From assembly GCA_015499995.1 (NCBI GenBank), contig JADNRV010000002.1, positions 1,240,001 through 1,304,000 on the forward strand: a stretch of 64,000 nt of DNA, written 5' to 3'. Position numbers and translations under genes: made by a program. Shown here piece by piece: positions 48,851 to 60,900 of the stretch. The stretch is from Flammula alnicola. Its lineage: Eukaryota; Basidiomycota; Agaricomycetes; Agaricales; Strophariaceae. A model generated the notes under the pieces. It saw nothing but the letters and a program-made list of their open reading frames with translations, searched no databases and was not told where the DNA came from. Position 1 is the stretch's first letter, and every line of letters begins with the position of its first letter.

Positions 48851-51693
48851 TTACAAAACGTAATTGGCTGTGGCCGGCGAGCCCGAAACATCACGTCGTG
48901 GCCAAGTGGTTGGAGCCATCATCGTAGTTCCGTTGGGAGATAGAGAATGGGCGGAAGGAACGCGGCCTGGCAGTGTCTGCTGTTCGTATGGAGGACTGAC
49001 TGGCAAAGGCGCAGCACTCGAACCTTCTTCAGTGGGTGGGAGAGGGGCTTCGTCTTTCCTGAATAGAGTTGTATGTGAAAATGGGTAAAGAGGTACACCG
49101 ACTTCCAAGGGCTGCTTTTGCGCGGTCATTCGGACGATTTCGCGCATGAGACCCTGCAACAACCTCTCTTGCCGAGCTGTGATGACTTATCAAGAATCAC
49201 TCATAGTCACTCAGTGGGAGGGACTTACTTCCAATAGGAGATCGTTGACCGTACTCCATCATGGCAAAGCTTGTTATGCAACTAGTCAGTAAAATGGACA
49301 GGCGATTCATGTATCTTAGTCTTACCGTAAAACATTAATCTCGCCCCAGACCGTAGATTCTCTTTCAGAATCATTGATTTCAATAAAATATTTGCAAAGC
49401 TGGACTTGCACAACCGCAGCAAGGTACCAGCAAATCTACCAAGATGATTTAGCCTTTATGAACGGGATATAACTCTACGAAGATTTGCGCACCGTCACGA
49501 AAGGATGAAGTCTAGTGATGTCCAAAGAAGTTGCAGAGAGCACGTAATAGGCACCAAGAATACATCGCGCTGAATTGACACAGCGCGCAGTCGACATGTT
49601 TTGAGGGTCAGTGAAATCAATGTAAGGATTGTGCAAAGTGATCGTAGCACTGTGGGTGCGTGAGTACTTGGGTGAGGCAGGAAAATAAAACAAGCAAGGC
49701 TGACGCATGTGGGATAATATGGACCATATACAAGTCCGTGTCCAATGAGCTGCCGTCAGGTGCATCGGTCACACCAGTATTGTTTCGAAAAATCTGTGGC
49801 AAACTCTCCAGAAAATCAGAACAAACCAATTTATCAAGTTCTTCGAATCCTTGTAAGAAGAAAGGGTTTTGGTTTTTGCTCGGCGCAGTGGGTGCTCTGA
49901 GATTGCCTCGGACGTTGAAATCGGTGACTTTGCCGAATAACATCACTGCTTTGATAAGAAGCAGGAAAGAATCAGTGTACTGAGGAGGATGCCGAGTGAA
50001 AACATCAGGGGACGAAAGGTCTTGCGGGTTGCTCGGGATCGGAGACTAGGAGGACGACAAACAGTGAGTTACAGATATAGCTCATCAGGCACACACGCCA
50101 ACCCACTGCAGATTCAAAATCTTCTGTCCGTAGGGGTAACTCAGTTCCGATGTCGCGTTCGTCGACGGCATGAATCCAACCCCCAACCGACGCGATACGG
50201 TCGAAAATGATGGTCATCCACCAAGTTCGTCGACGTGATTCCAGATCGCGGAGGTCTTTAGGGGGTGCTAAATATGCGCCTGGAGAATTGTTCCCATGAG
50301 TAGAGAAAGTTCCAGGGTAGTTCAATCGAAGAGGTACGGCGACTCGAGTTTGGAAGGCGGCAAAGATCCATACTTCCACCCATCGGCCTTCCTGATAAAA
50401 ATACCAGGAAAGAAGGATGCAGGCTTGCATGACAGAGAATATATCTTCTCCACTGGCCATGGTTTTATCGATATATTGTCGAGTTTTGCTGGCGTGGAAT
50501 TCAGCAAATTGATCACGCCGAGTACCATCAGGGAGGGTAACAATATTCTGGGGCGACCATCTCGAACTAGCTGCACACTGTGATGTGGGTCAGTGTGGTC
50601 GTCAAAAGTTACCTAAACAAAATCACTCAACGATAGCATGTAATATGGCAGAGTGAGGAAAACCTGGATCTCGTGGAGATAGATGCATAGAGGCTAAAAA
50701 TGAAGGCCTGTGAAGGACGCGAGACCCGCAGGGGTCGCATCTAAAGAAAACATCGATACTAACAATATCCGGGTTAGGATCGGAGGACTTTAACAAATGA
50801 AGACTTACTAATGATTCAGAGTTGCAGGATCTGGAAGGTCAGGATTCCAACCGGAAAATAACAAATCCATGAATGGATCAGAGTTTGGCTTTACGCTGAC
50901 ATTTTGCAGGTCAGGGCTTCCGCTATTGCTGCTAAACCTTGTTTCGGGGCTGTCAGGAGCGATGAGGTTCATCAATGCAAGTGAGGCATGCGGCAGTGTA
51001 ATGCCCCCGGCTTCGGTAGGTTGGCGGGCGTTAAGAGACACTGGTGTTGCTGCGGGAGGTGTCATTTGGGATGAATGAGGGGAGGTAGACCCCATTTGTT
51101 TCTCGAATAGTCTGTTTTTCAGTTGAGCTATTTCACATATCAATATAAGTCATGTACAGGAGTACAAGCCTCTTACATATCTGATCCTCCAGCTCCTTTA
51201 TTTTCTCGACAGGGTCTGTATCTGGGGCCAATGTAAGGCCTTCCACTGGGTCGTACGAACATTGAGGTTCCGTGGGGTGTCTGGAGTGTCGTATGGTTAT
51301 GGTTTAACGATGATTCCGAATATTGTCACTATAAAGAAGGCACTTACGCATAACCAATCGGGGCTGGAACACTGACAAGGGCTTGCCATTGTCTGTCACC
51401 AAACAAGTAAGTAATGCCGCCGTTTACTATAGTGGTTCGAGACGACCCACTTTACACAGGTACCACAGTGTGGGCGAGCGGCGTCACATTTCTGGATAAA
51501 CACAGTGGGTTCAGTAATCGCAGAGATTCTAGCAACAGTAGAATAACACACTTACAAGCTTTCTTTTTCGGCAGGAACGACAAGCCTAATGAAAGACACC
51601 GGTCAGCGAAGTGATACGCAATCTATCCGGCTAACGGACCTGATTCCTTCGAAGGGCAGGTCGAGTTGAGCCCGTACTAGGAGCTTTGGGCAT
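48851..51693 (-). CDS. Zn(II)2Cys6 fungal transcription factor
   Basis: The N-terminus (start 51693, M-P-K-A-P-S-T-G-S-T) carries a zinc cluster assembled from exons 1-3: A-C-R-S-C-R-K-R-K-L-K-C-D-A-A-R-P-H-C-G-T-C-V-K. Six cysteines fit the C-x2-C-x6-C-x-C pattern family. After the linker come Y-D-P-V-E-G-L-T-L-A-P-D-T-D-P-V-E-K-I and a coiled coil K-E-L-E-D-Q-I. The middle homology region (fungal_trans) shows V-M-Q-A-C-I-L-L-S-W-Y-F-Y and R-R-R-T-W-W-M-T-I-I-F-D-R. About ten short introns. A recent LTR retrotransposon sits 319 bp upstream of the start in the same orientation. The target pathway is unknown. Confidence 0.88.
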
Positions 51694-52012
51694 ATTCTAG
51701 AATAGCGACGACAATGAAATGGACGAAGACCACAGTAGCGACCTCAATTTCGAGCGATTGATTCCTTTGGAAATGAGAGCAGAACTTGAAGGCGCGTTGA
51801 GATCTAGAGTATCTTGGTTGGCGTATAGTGATTATCAACTATACGCGTCCTAGCAAGGCTCGATAACGTAAAGTAGCCACGAACTGAGTTCAGTTACGTG
51901 TGTAGAAGTGAAGTACAGAGTCGGTAGAGAGGGGGAGAATGCCACTGCTGGTCACAGTTGTGATCGGAGTTACTTTATTAAATAAAGAAGAAATATGATC
52001 CCAACACTTTAA
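51694..52012. promoter_or_regulatory. Proximal upstream region of the zinc-cluster gene
   Basis: 319 bp separate the start codon from the retrotransposon 3' LTR. It ends in the target duplication TTTAA (52008-52012). No motif is recognised. Confidence 0.4.
52008..52012. repeat. Target site duplication, left copy (TTTAA)
   Basis: TTTAA directly precedes the left LTR and recurs directly after the right LTR at 61529-61533. Five bases is the usual duplication for Ty3/gypsy integrases. Confidence 0.85.
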
Positions 52013-52296
52013 TGTGACAATAGCGTGACTGATGTTCTCAGTAGAGGTAGTGACACACGGAATAGCTTAGAGTCTCCGAGAGATAACTAGGGTAAAGTCT
52101 CTGTTCGAAGTAAGCTAGGTATTTTAGATAAATACATAGGGCTTTTATATGTTTTTAAAGTGGTCCGTGCTCTCTTGGATAGAACGTGAATATTGTAAGT
52201 GAAATATGAGCGGAAAGAGAGAAAACGGAACGGAAGTATATATGTGGTAAGCTAGATACGCTCGGTCCGTGTAGTGTGCGGTAGCCGACCGTCACA
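52013..52296 (-). repeat. 3' LTR (284 bp)
   Basis: It begins TGTGAC and ends GTCACA, and is identical by eye to the copy at 61245-61528. A TATATA stretch near 52238 could be the promoter box on either reading. A short purine run (CAGAAGGG on the minus strand, near 52301) next to it is the polypurine-tract candidate. Confidence 0.95.
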
Positions 52297-52358
52297 TACG
52301 CCCTTCTGCGGTATTACGAAGACCGCATAAACGTCGTCCTGTTACCCCAATGCGCGTC

Positions 52359-54935
52359 CTACGCAAGGGTATCCCCAATCATCTCTCCCACGACGTCCGT
52401 CGGAGCATCTCCTGTCGCCGTCGCATCCCCCATAACTGCGTCGGCGTCCAACATGTTGGCGTCGAAGAAGCTTCCCAGGTCCAAGTCGCCGTCAAAGAAA
52501 TCCGCGGGCGTGATGGAGCTGGCAATGAGGGTGGTGGGTTCCTGCGTGGCGGGTAAAGTCGAGGGACCTGCCTCAGGAGCAGGGGTCCGAACCCTCTCTG
52601 CGCGAGCACGTACGAGAGCAGGGTGAGGCGCGAGGGGTGTGTTAATAGTGATAGGTGTGGTAGGTGCGCCATAAGCGCTGGACGGCCCGGGCGCTCCCGC
52701 ATTGCCGTCGTTGACGCGTGCGCGTTTCTTGAAACGCAGCGCTCCAGCGTCGGGCTTGGGCTGACGGATCGTGCCAGCCACGGGCTCAGCTGGAGCCTTC
52801 CTCTTCTTCTCCTCTGACTTCCCTCCCTCCTGCAACGCTCCTAGCTGATCGACGATCAGGTTGTGGACTAAGCGTTTGCGACGCACATCGTCAGGTACAG
52901 CCTTCCTGGGCTTAGCGCTGGGGCTCGCGGCATGCATGGCGGCATACGCAGGCTTTGCTTTGGACTTGGGAGCCGGCGTAAAGGGAGTAGGTGGCCCCGC
53001 GGGTGCGTTGGCGATTTTCTTTGGGGTAGGTGGAATGGTGGGCGGCGGTCCAAAGATGTTGACGAGCGTCATGGACTTGCCAGCAATGACGAGCTGACCG
53101 GCATCCGTGACCGTCGCGAATGCGCCTTCGAAGCCAGGCTCTTGTGCCATGGCAGCCACGAAGTTCCAGTAGCCCGCAGGGGCTGCGCGTGCATCGTCAT
53201 AACCCTCGTCTCTGAGGGTGCGGTTGTAGCGTAGGTAGACAATGAACAACTCTTTGATGTAAGAGAAGAACTCCCCAGTGGCGGCGTTGGTGAGCGTGAA
53301 TGAATTACCATCTGGGGCAACCACCAAGTTGGCGAAGACGTGTTGGCCGGTGTGCGAGAATTTGAGTTCCAAAGTGGATGAAGAAGCAGGAGTAGGGGCT
53401 GACATCGTGAGATTGATGAAGGAATGTGGGGCTGGTAGATGTAAAGATGTCGATACAGGTAAACTCCGGTGGGAATAAGGGAAGAGACCTGTGAAAAAAT
53501 AATAAGATGTCCCCTTTTTATAAGTTTCATCTGCCAAGATAATATTCCCTACAAAAATCTGGGGGTCTGCGGGTGGATTTCCCGCTCCCATCTCCAGCTC
53601 GGAAATTTTTTCGATCCCAAGGACCTCGAAATATTCATTCAAAGCACCTAAACCTGCTACATCCGCATAGGGTAACCATGTAATGTCACCCGCTTTCCAG
53701 CGGACCTCAAAAGTGCTATTTTCGTGCACTCCGGAATGAGACAAAATGCGATCGACGACCCATTCTGTCTCGTTGTCATCTCCGAATTCCCCGACTTGGT
53801 TTTCAAGCCGCCCAGGGAATAATCTGTCGTCATTCGGCACGTGTATACGTAGCAACGCTGAATGAAAGACCTCATGCACTCCGCGAATTTTTAGTCTGCG
53901 AGGCAGTTCTAGCTTGTAAGAATTATTTCCGTAATCCTCAAGAATTTTATAGGGTCCAATGTACTTAGGAATGAATTTTCTAGCCAATCCCTTCGGAATT
54001 GTCATGTTCTTTGAAGATACATAGACAAGGTCGTCCTTAGCAAATGGTGAAACTTGGCGCCGCCTATTTGCGTTGCGCACTTGCTTCACGCGTGCGGCCA
54101 AAATGCTATCATGCGCTTGCATGATCGCTAATTTTATCTTCTGTGCGAAAACCCGGACTCCTGGGTATTCCTCACTCTGCGGAGTCTTCCAGACCATCGA
54201 TCTAGGCATACGCCCCGTATTCAGAAAAAACGGCGCATACCCTGTGCTCTGAGACCGCGCATTATTAATTGCAAACTCAATGCCAGGTAGTTTAGCCACC
54301 CAGTCTTTCTGCTTAGCGCCAATACACTGACGTATCATCTGCGTGATTGTTCGGTTCGCGCGTTCCGTTGATCCGTCGGACTCAGGGTGATAAGCGCTCG
54401 ACATTCTTAATTTAGTGCCGAGCAACCCATGCAGGTGCTGCCAGAATGCGCTCGTAAAAAGCACATCTCTATCACTTACAATAGACTTAGGTAGTCCATG
54501 TAACTTATAAATTTCTTCAAATACTAGCTCAGCCACTTGGCGAGCTGTGTAGTCAATCCGGCTAGGTACCAAGTGTACCATAGCCGTGAGAAGGTCGATC
54601 ACGACTGTGATTGACGTGAAGTACCCATCTCTATTATTAGACTCGGGCAGAGGACCGACGAAGTCGATGCCTATCGATTCCCATGGCCTACTCGGAACTG
54701 AGAGTGGGTTCAGAAGTCCGTACGGCTTCTGGTTGCTAGGTTTGCTCCGCTTGCATGTCATGCAACTCTCGCAGAAGCTCCTCACATCCCCCACCATCTC
54801 TTTCCACCAGTAACTGCCCTTCAGGTAGTCCAGCGTCTTCAGCGCTCCAAGATGTGCCAGCAGTGAATGCGCCTCTGAAATCAATATTTCTCGGACCGCA
54901 CGACCATTTGCTTTGGCGTCAGGTATGCAAAGCAA
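52359..54935 (-). CDS. Retrotransposon integrase with chromodomain and extra C-terminal ORF
   Basis: A frame of 858 codons with no ATG at its start, continuing the polyprotein after a one-base frame change. The zinc-binding part has H-x-L-x2-H and C-E-S-C-M-T-C. The integrase core has I-G-I-D-F-V-G-P-L-P, S-D-R-D-V-L-F-T and Y-H-P-E-S-D-G-S-T-E-R (DDE residues). The chromodomain lies at about 385-440 (E-W-V-V-D-R-I-L-S-H-S-G, F-E-V-R-W-K-A-G-D-I-T-W-L-P). From an internal ATG at 53405 a further 348 codons encode a protein starting M-S-A-P-T-P-A-S-S-S. It has a 100-residue ordered part and then a Pro/Ala/Lys-rich tail with K-K-R-A-R-V. Confidence 0.9.
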   Translation of the reverse strand: MLCIPDAKANGRAVREILISEAHSLLAHLGALKTLDYLKGSYWWKEMVGDVRSFCESCMTCKRSKPSNQKPYGLLNPLSVPSRPWESIGIDFVGPLPESNNRDGYFTSITVVIDLLTAMVHLVPSRIDYTARQVAELVFEEIYKLHGLPKSIVSDRDVLFTSAFWQHLHGLLGTKLRMSSAYHPESDGSTERANRTITQMIRQCIGAKQKDWVAKLPGIEFAINNARSQSTGYAPFFLNTGRMPRSMVWKTPQSEEYPGVRVFAQKIKLAIMQAHDSILAARVKQVRNANRRRQVSPFAKDDLVYVSSKNMTIPKGLARKFIPKYIGPYKILEDYGNNSYKLELPRRLKIRGVHEVFHSALLRIHVPNDDRLFPGRLENQVGEFGDDNETEWVVDRILSHSGVHENSTFEVRWKAGDITWLPYADVAGLGALNEYFEVLGIEKISELEMGAGNPPADPQIFVGNIILADETYKKGTSYYFFTGLFPYSHRSLPVSTSLHLPAPHSFINLTMSAPTPASSSTLELKFSHTGQHVFANLVVAPDGNSFTLTNAATGEFFSYIKELFIVYLRYNRTLRDEGYDDARAAPAGYWNFVAAMAQEPGFEGAFATVTDAGQLVIAGKSMTLVNIFGPPPTIPPTPKKIANAPAGPPTPFTPAPKSKAKPAYAAMHAASPSAKPRKAVPDDVRRKRLVHNLIVDQLGALQEGGKSEEKKRKAPAEPVAGTIRQPKPDAGALRFKKRARVNDGNAGAPGPSSAYGAPTTPITINTPLAPHPALVRARAERVRTPAPEAGPSTLPATQEPTTLIASSITPADFFDGDLDLGSFFDANMLDADAVMGDATATGDAPTDVVGEMIGDTLA

Positions 54936-54961
54936 CTCCTTCTCGCCGCTATTCAGATATA

Positions 54962-57900
54962 CTAACCCGTTTCTCGGTACAATCCTCTTATCGCTTTCTC
55001 GACATCTATACCTTCGACGCGCACAGTTTCAGCGACCCCGCAATTGTTTCCGTCGCTCGTCGTTTCGTCGTTTCGGGTCTCTGGTACAGGCGAATCTGGT
55101 ACGACTTCACGCGGGCCTTTCAAGATCACCAAGTCTTTGAGGCGTGCCGCGATTTCTTTGGAGGTTTCCGGCCTCCCGGATTCTGCTGGCGCGGCCTTTT
55201 TACGACCTCTCCTCGCCTTTGGAGCTGTATCAGCAGGAGACTCCTTGGTGAGTACAGGCTTTTCGCGAACTTCTTCAGCAGCAGACAAAGGTGCCTCGAC
55301 AACTGCAGTCGCCGTGGCTTTCTTTCTAACCTGCTTCCTCACAGTTTTCGTAGCAGCTCGAGTCGACGCAGCTGCTCCAGGCGCCCCCATGACACTGGGT
55401 TGTGCGCCACCCGCTCGCCTTCGATATGCGTTGTCTGACGTTTGATCGCGACACGCCCTTCGGGGTCGAGCATCCGCTCTCGCTTCGTTGCCTACAACTA
55501 CAGGCATGGAAATCCTATGTAGTCCCAGGGCATCGTTATCAGAGTTATCATAGTACGTGTATTCACTTCTCGCTCGTACTGTACCTGGCGCATCGTTTGA
55601 ATACATCCGCGACAGCGCGTCTGACAAGATATTCTCGGCTCCAGGGACATAAATTACCTCGAAATCAAATTCCGAGATCTTCTCGAGCCATCGAGCTTGT
55701 CTGCCAGACAAGTTCTTCTGCTCAAGTAAGTGAATTAGTCCCTTGTGGTCCGTATACCATCTAAAACTCGCTCCCTGCAGGATATCCCTGTGCCGGAGCA
55801 TCGTTTCAACCCCGCCTAGCATTTCTATTTCATGCACGGGGTAGTTTTGCTGCGCGGGGTTCAGTTTTGCTGAGTAGAACGCTGCAACCTTCGCCGTTCG
55901 GAAGTCCTCTCCCTGGCTCACAACGCCCGCAATTCCTGTTAAGCAGCCGTCCGTTACGACGTTAATAGGTGGCGCACCCTTCGAGTAATCTAAAGGTACG
56001 CGTCTATGTTCCTTCATTTCATGGACAATCTTTTTAATGTCCTGAAATGCTCGCTGCTCTGTAAATCCCCAACGAAACGGCACTGTGTCGCCGGTAACAT
56101 TATTTAGAACCGCCATTGGTACCATTATCCCCGGGAGATCACCCCCGAGGTAGACGACAGATCCTACGAACCCGCGAAGTAAGTCACGGTTCGTTGGCGT
56201 TTTCCAGTTTACGACCGAGTCGACTTTTGCAGGATCCATTCTTATTCCCTGGTCGTCGATTACTCGCCCGAGAACCTTCATTTCTTTGCACAAGATATGG
56301 AGCTTTTTCTCACTAAGGTACAGTCGCTCCCGTTTTAAAATATCTATGATGATTTTAATATGTTTGACATGTTCATCGAGGGTCTCTGAATAGACTACGA
56401 TGTCATCCAGGTAAACGTCCATGAATTGGCCCAGATATGGCGAGAACAAATAGTTCATCAGGGCTTGGTACGTCGCAGGTGCGTTACAATCACCTATCTG
56501 AATGACCAAGCTCACCATATTTCCATCAGGAGTCGTTACTGACGAGCGCTCTACGTGCTCGTCGATGATCCGGATTTGCTCATAGGCATCTTGTCCATCG
56601 ATAATCGAACGAAAGGCGCCCTTCGCAACGCGTCGTAAGATTCCGTCCATGTCCGGTAGCGGTGAGGACACTTTCACGGTGTTTTTATTGCGCGCTCGCA
56701 GGTCTACCAGAGTCCGAAGCTGCGGATCGTTCGCCGGCTTGCCGACCTTCTTGACACAGAGCATCGGGACTGTGTTTCCCGAGCTGGTGATTTTCCAGCG
56801 CCCCGTCTTAAGGTAAGCATTACGCTTTTCCACCCACTGGGGTCTAAGTGCCTCAGGGCACCTGGACGGTCTCCATGGGTATATTAATTTCTCATCGATT
56901 AGCGGAATCGTGTGATTAATTGCGCGTAACGGTGGCAGCGGCGTGTTCATCGCCTTGCCGCAAAGAGGTAGTGCGTATTTCATTAATTCCGCACGCGCCC
57001 TGTCCACAGCCTCGTCAGACATGTCCATAGCGCGCGAAGACAATGTAGTTACATTAGGTCCCACAATAGGTAGTGCGGTGTCGCTCCCAATGATAACTCT
57101 GCTATCATTGAGTCCCATTGTCACCTTGTACTGGAATAAGAATGGGGTTCCCAGAATCAAGTCATAGTTAGACAGATTAATGATATCAAAGTATCTTTGT
57201 TCTCTGATCTTCTGATAAGTGAATCCACATGTAGTTCCGTGGCTGATTTTAGAACGAGACCCCTGCACTGCCAGGTGCAGAGGAATCTGCTTCTCGAGCT
57301 CAGTGCGTTTCACACGCAATTGGTCTGCCAGCGCCGTGGACATAAAGTCTCCCAGGGAGCCAGAGTCTAAGAGAGCTCTTGCAGGCTGTCCTTCGATTTT
57401 TACCACTACTACTAGGGGTTTAGGGATTTTTCTCTCAAAGTCCCGCGTCGACGCCGCATTCCTCTGTAGCGCGGCGTACGTCCCAGACTTAACTTGGACG
57501 CCACACACGTTCAGGGTCTGATTTTGATCTTGATCGGGGTCATCCGTTTTGGGTTTTGTTCCCGCGTCTGGCTTCGACTGATCATGATCATGATCGTGAC
57601 CGAGGTAATCTATTTTGGGATCTCCCGGGTCATCCGGTCCACCTCCAGTGTTCCCGCGGCTGTCCAGTCGTGAGTGCACCTGCTTCATCAGCCAGTTGTA
57701 CACGTTGAACTTGTGGTTCTGTAGCCTCTCAACTCCCAGCCAACACTCGGAGGTGCCCTCTGTTGTTTTCACCACGAAGTGTATCCATTCTCCTCGTCGA
57801 ACAGCCGTCAAGGGCTCTTCCCTAGGAGCGAAATCAATCTCTGCTCCATCACGAATTGCCGACAGAGACCCTTCCACGAGAGCTTCGCCCATGTTCCGTG

Positions 57901-60900
57901 TCCAACGCGTGCACAGCGCCGGTTCATCCTGTCCACCATTCTTCCTGAGCTCGTTGTCATACCAGAGCGGCAGACAGAACTCCGGGTTAGCAAGGATGCA
58001 AGACGGAATTAGCAAGGGTTCTGTATCAGGTCGTGAGTCCACTACTACATGGTGCTCATCGTCTACTTGATAAACACAGAACCTATCTTTTGCTAGATTT
58101 TCTGGGTCATCCACGTCGTCGCCGTAGTACTCTCCATGCATCCATAGTACGTACGCCGCCCAGGCGCCTAACGCGTCTCCCATTGCTCCCCGATGCTGGC
58201 CTTGGATGTACGGGGTTTCACCCCTCTCCTTCAGCCATTCTCTGGCTATAGTCTTAATCAGAATACCGCTGGGCGTCTTTCCGGGCACAAGAGGATACGC
58301 CACAGTTTTCTCACCGATTCGCCGACGATCGACAACCTCGAAGCAGTCGCCTCTGTCGTAAATCAGAAGGTCGCGCTCTTCGCACCTATACATCATTACC
58401 GAGGTGTCTCTCGTCTTGCGTATTGCATATGGGAAGGGTTCGTCGTTTAATACCCCGAGTAAGTCGTTATATGACTCTTTTCTCTTCTGGTTGTAATGAC
58501 CAGCCATATCCCATGTCGGATTCTGCAGGTCTGAGAACCCCACAGAAACAGTGAAGTCCCAGGAAGCATCGTAAACGCACATGCTGTCTGCTTCTCTGTA
58601 CACTGTGAATCTACCCGGTCCCGTTGCCTGGTCCCGTGGCTCAACACCCGCTGCCTCCATGAGGTCCATCACTTGCAGTCTAAGTGGGTCACCTATACGG
58701 TTATTCCATCTTTCTTCCGCGCCTAGTATTTCTCCTATGTGGGCCAGAGGCTGGAATTCTGGGTTCAGTAACCACTCAATTGGTAATGGTATCCTTGCCC
58801 TCCATATCACCTCCTCTAAGCTAATTTTCGCCTCTATCAGGTACGGGTCCGTTTCTAGTTCCCGCCCCTCGAAGTCGAGCTCTACTATTGTTCCGTTAAC
58901 TGTCAAGGCATGGCTTGCCAATAGTCGATTAAGCGCCGTGTCAATTGGTTTTCCCATTAGGCGCTTGCTCTTGAACTTCTGCAGGCGAGCCGCCTTCTCT
59001 GCAGCTTTCTTAGCCCTGCGGCCAATCCGTACCTGGTTTAATTCCACATTACCTAGTGACAGGTACTCCGTCGTTGCTGACAGGCTCCCCGGACCCTTAG
59101 GTATGTCAATCTGTGCTAGGCTCACTCCTGGTGCTTTATCTTTAAACTTTGACCTCATATTTAAGGTTTTCGGACACTGTCTTGAGACATGTCCCGTTTC
59201 TTTGCAAACGAAGCACTTGCCTGCTGCTAGGAGCTCGTTCTTTTCTTTTTGGGAAAGCTCGGCGCGGCGCTCGTGGCCAGGTTGTGCGATCGCCTTCTCG
59301 TCGCGCCGATCATTACGATCGCCACGTTGCCTGTTCGGTTCCCTCTCAGGAACTCTATCACGGGAGTTAAACTTTTGCGTTGACTTCTGCAGAGTGGGCC
59401 CCGAACTTTTAGAGTTCTGGTCCTTGCGATATCCTCTTTTGTTCTCCAGAAGATTCGCTTTCTCCGTTTTCTCGCAGCGTACTAGCATCTCCTTTAAGGA
59501 TGATGTCTCCTTATTGTAGTCATTCTTTACAAGATCAGATTGTAGTTCCGGCCTTAAGCCATCGAAGAATCTTCGAGCCTGTTCGCTTCGGGAGATATCC
59601 CCAATAATGCTGAAAAGCTCTTTGAGTTCATAAGAGAATTCCTTGACTGGCTTTTCATTTTGAAAGGTACGGTTTAGTACTAATCTTTGTTGTGACTTGA
59701 AGTCAGCCGGAAAACAGTGATTAAATAGTTTCTTAAAGAACTTTTCTAATCTCCACTTATATGGGTTCACTGCCACTTCCTGGACATAGAAATCCCATGC
59801 CCGACCTTTGAGAAATCTTGAAAGGACAAAAACCTTACGGTTTTTCTCAACTCGCCCTTCATCCACGTAGGCGGTGCCGTCCGTCATGAATTGATGAAAA
59901 TCTTTCATAATAGGCGCCCCGTTGTACGTGGCAGGTGGTATTGGTTTCAAACTACACTTAAGTTTAGAAGACTTAGATTTTTTCTTGCCTAAGTCATCTT
60001 CCTCTGTCTCGCTGTCATCTGAGCTTGAGTCCGAGTTTGTTGAGCCATCTGGGGTGTCGCCGCCGGAGCTAGAAGAAAAATCCTTTTTGCTCGGGCCGCG
60101 AGACAGGCGCTTAAATGCCTTACCCAGGTAACTTTTCGGCGCTATTTGGCTCACTGGCTCTGATGCTTTGCGGTCAGATTTAATTCTTTTAGCCGGTGCC
60201 TGCAGCTCAGCTATTACAGGCTTTATTTCGCTGGTAGTTGCAATCTCCCTATACTTTAAGGTTTTTACAACCGCCTCGAGTTCCCGCAAGCGTTCCTTTG
60301 CGGCTTCAGCCTGGGCAGCAAGCTCGGCCCTGACGGAAGCAAGTTCTTCTGACAGAACTTTATTCCGATCACTCTCAGGGTCTTCTGCTTCTGGGCCTGA
60401 TAAACTTAACTCCGAGGGGCTATTCAACCTTTCGTAGTTTAGCAGGGCGTCTTTCTGAGCCTCGAGGCCACCGTCTATCAATTCGATGTTGCCCCATTCT
60501 CGCGGGTCTATCCCTTTCCCCTTTTCGAGGTTGGATGGCCCTGCTGAGAGTGACTCTGAGTCAGAGTCTGATGCGGCTAATTCCATAGCCGACTTTCTCC
60601 TTGCAATTTTCTGTCGATCACTGATCGACATTGCATTCTCTGCGCGATTAATTACTTCGGGCAGTAACGTAGCAGGTAAAAATTTCCTTTCAATGGGAAA
60701 ATTTATTTTACTAATTCTAGGGCTAGATTCAGGTATTTTATTACCTTTTCTATTCTTAGATCTGCTAACCGGGATCCATCCCGGGTCTGCCACTGGAGTA
60801 GCAAACTCGGGAGTCTCCTTCCAGAGTGCCTCTTGATTAGATTCAAGATCGTCTGGAGTCTCTTCCACGGTAGGCGTAGCCTTTCGTAGGTGCCTTGGCA

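Noticed and set aside
52379..52702. Frames overlapping the retrotransposon coding region in other phases
   Set aside because: Shadows caused by the GC-rich, Ala/Pro-rich coding strand.
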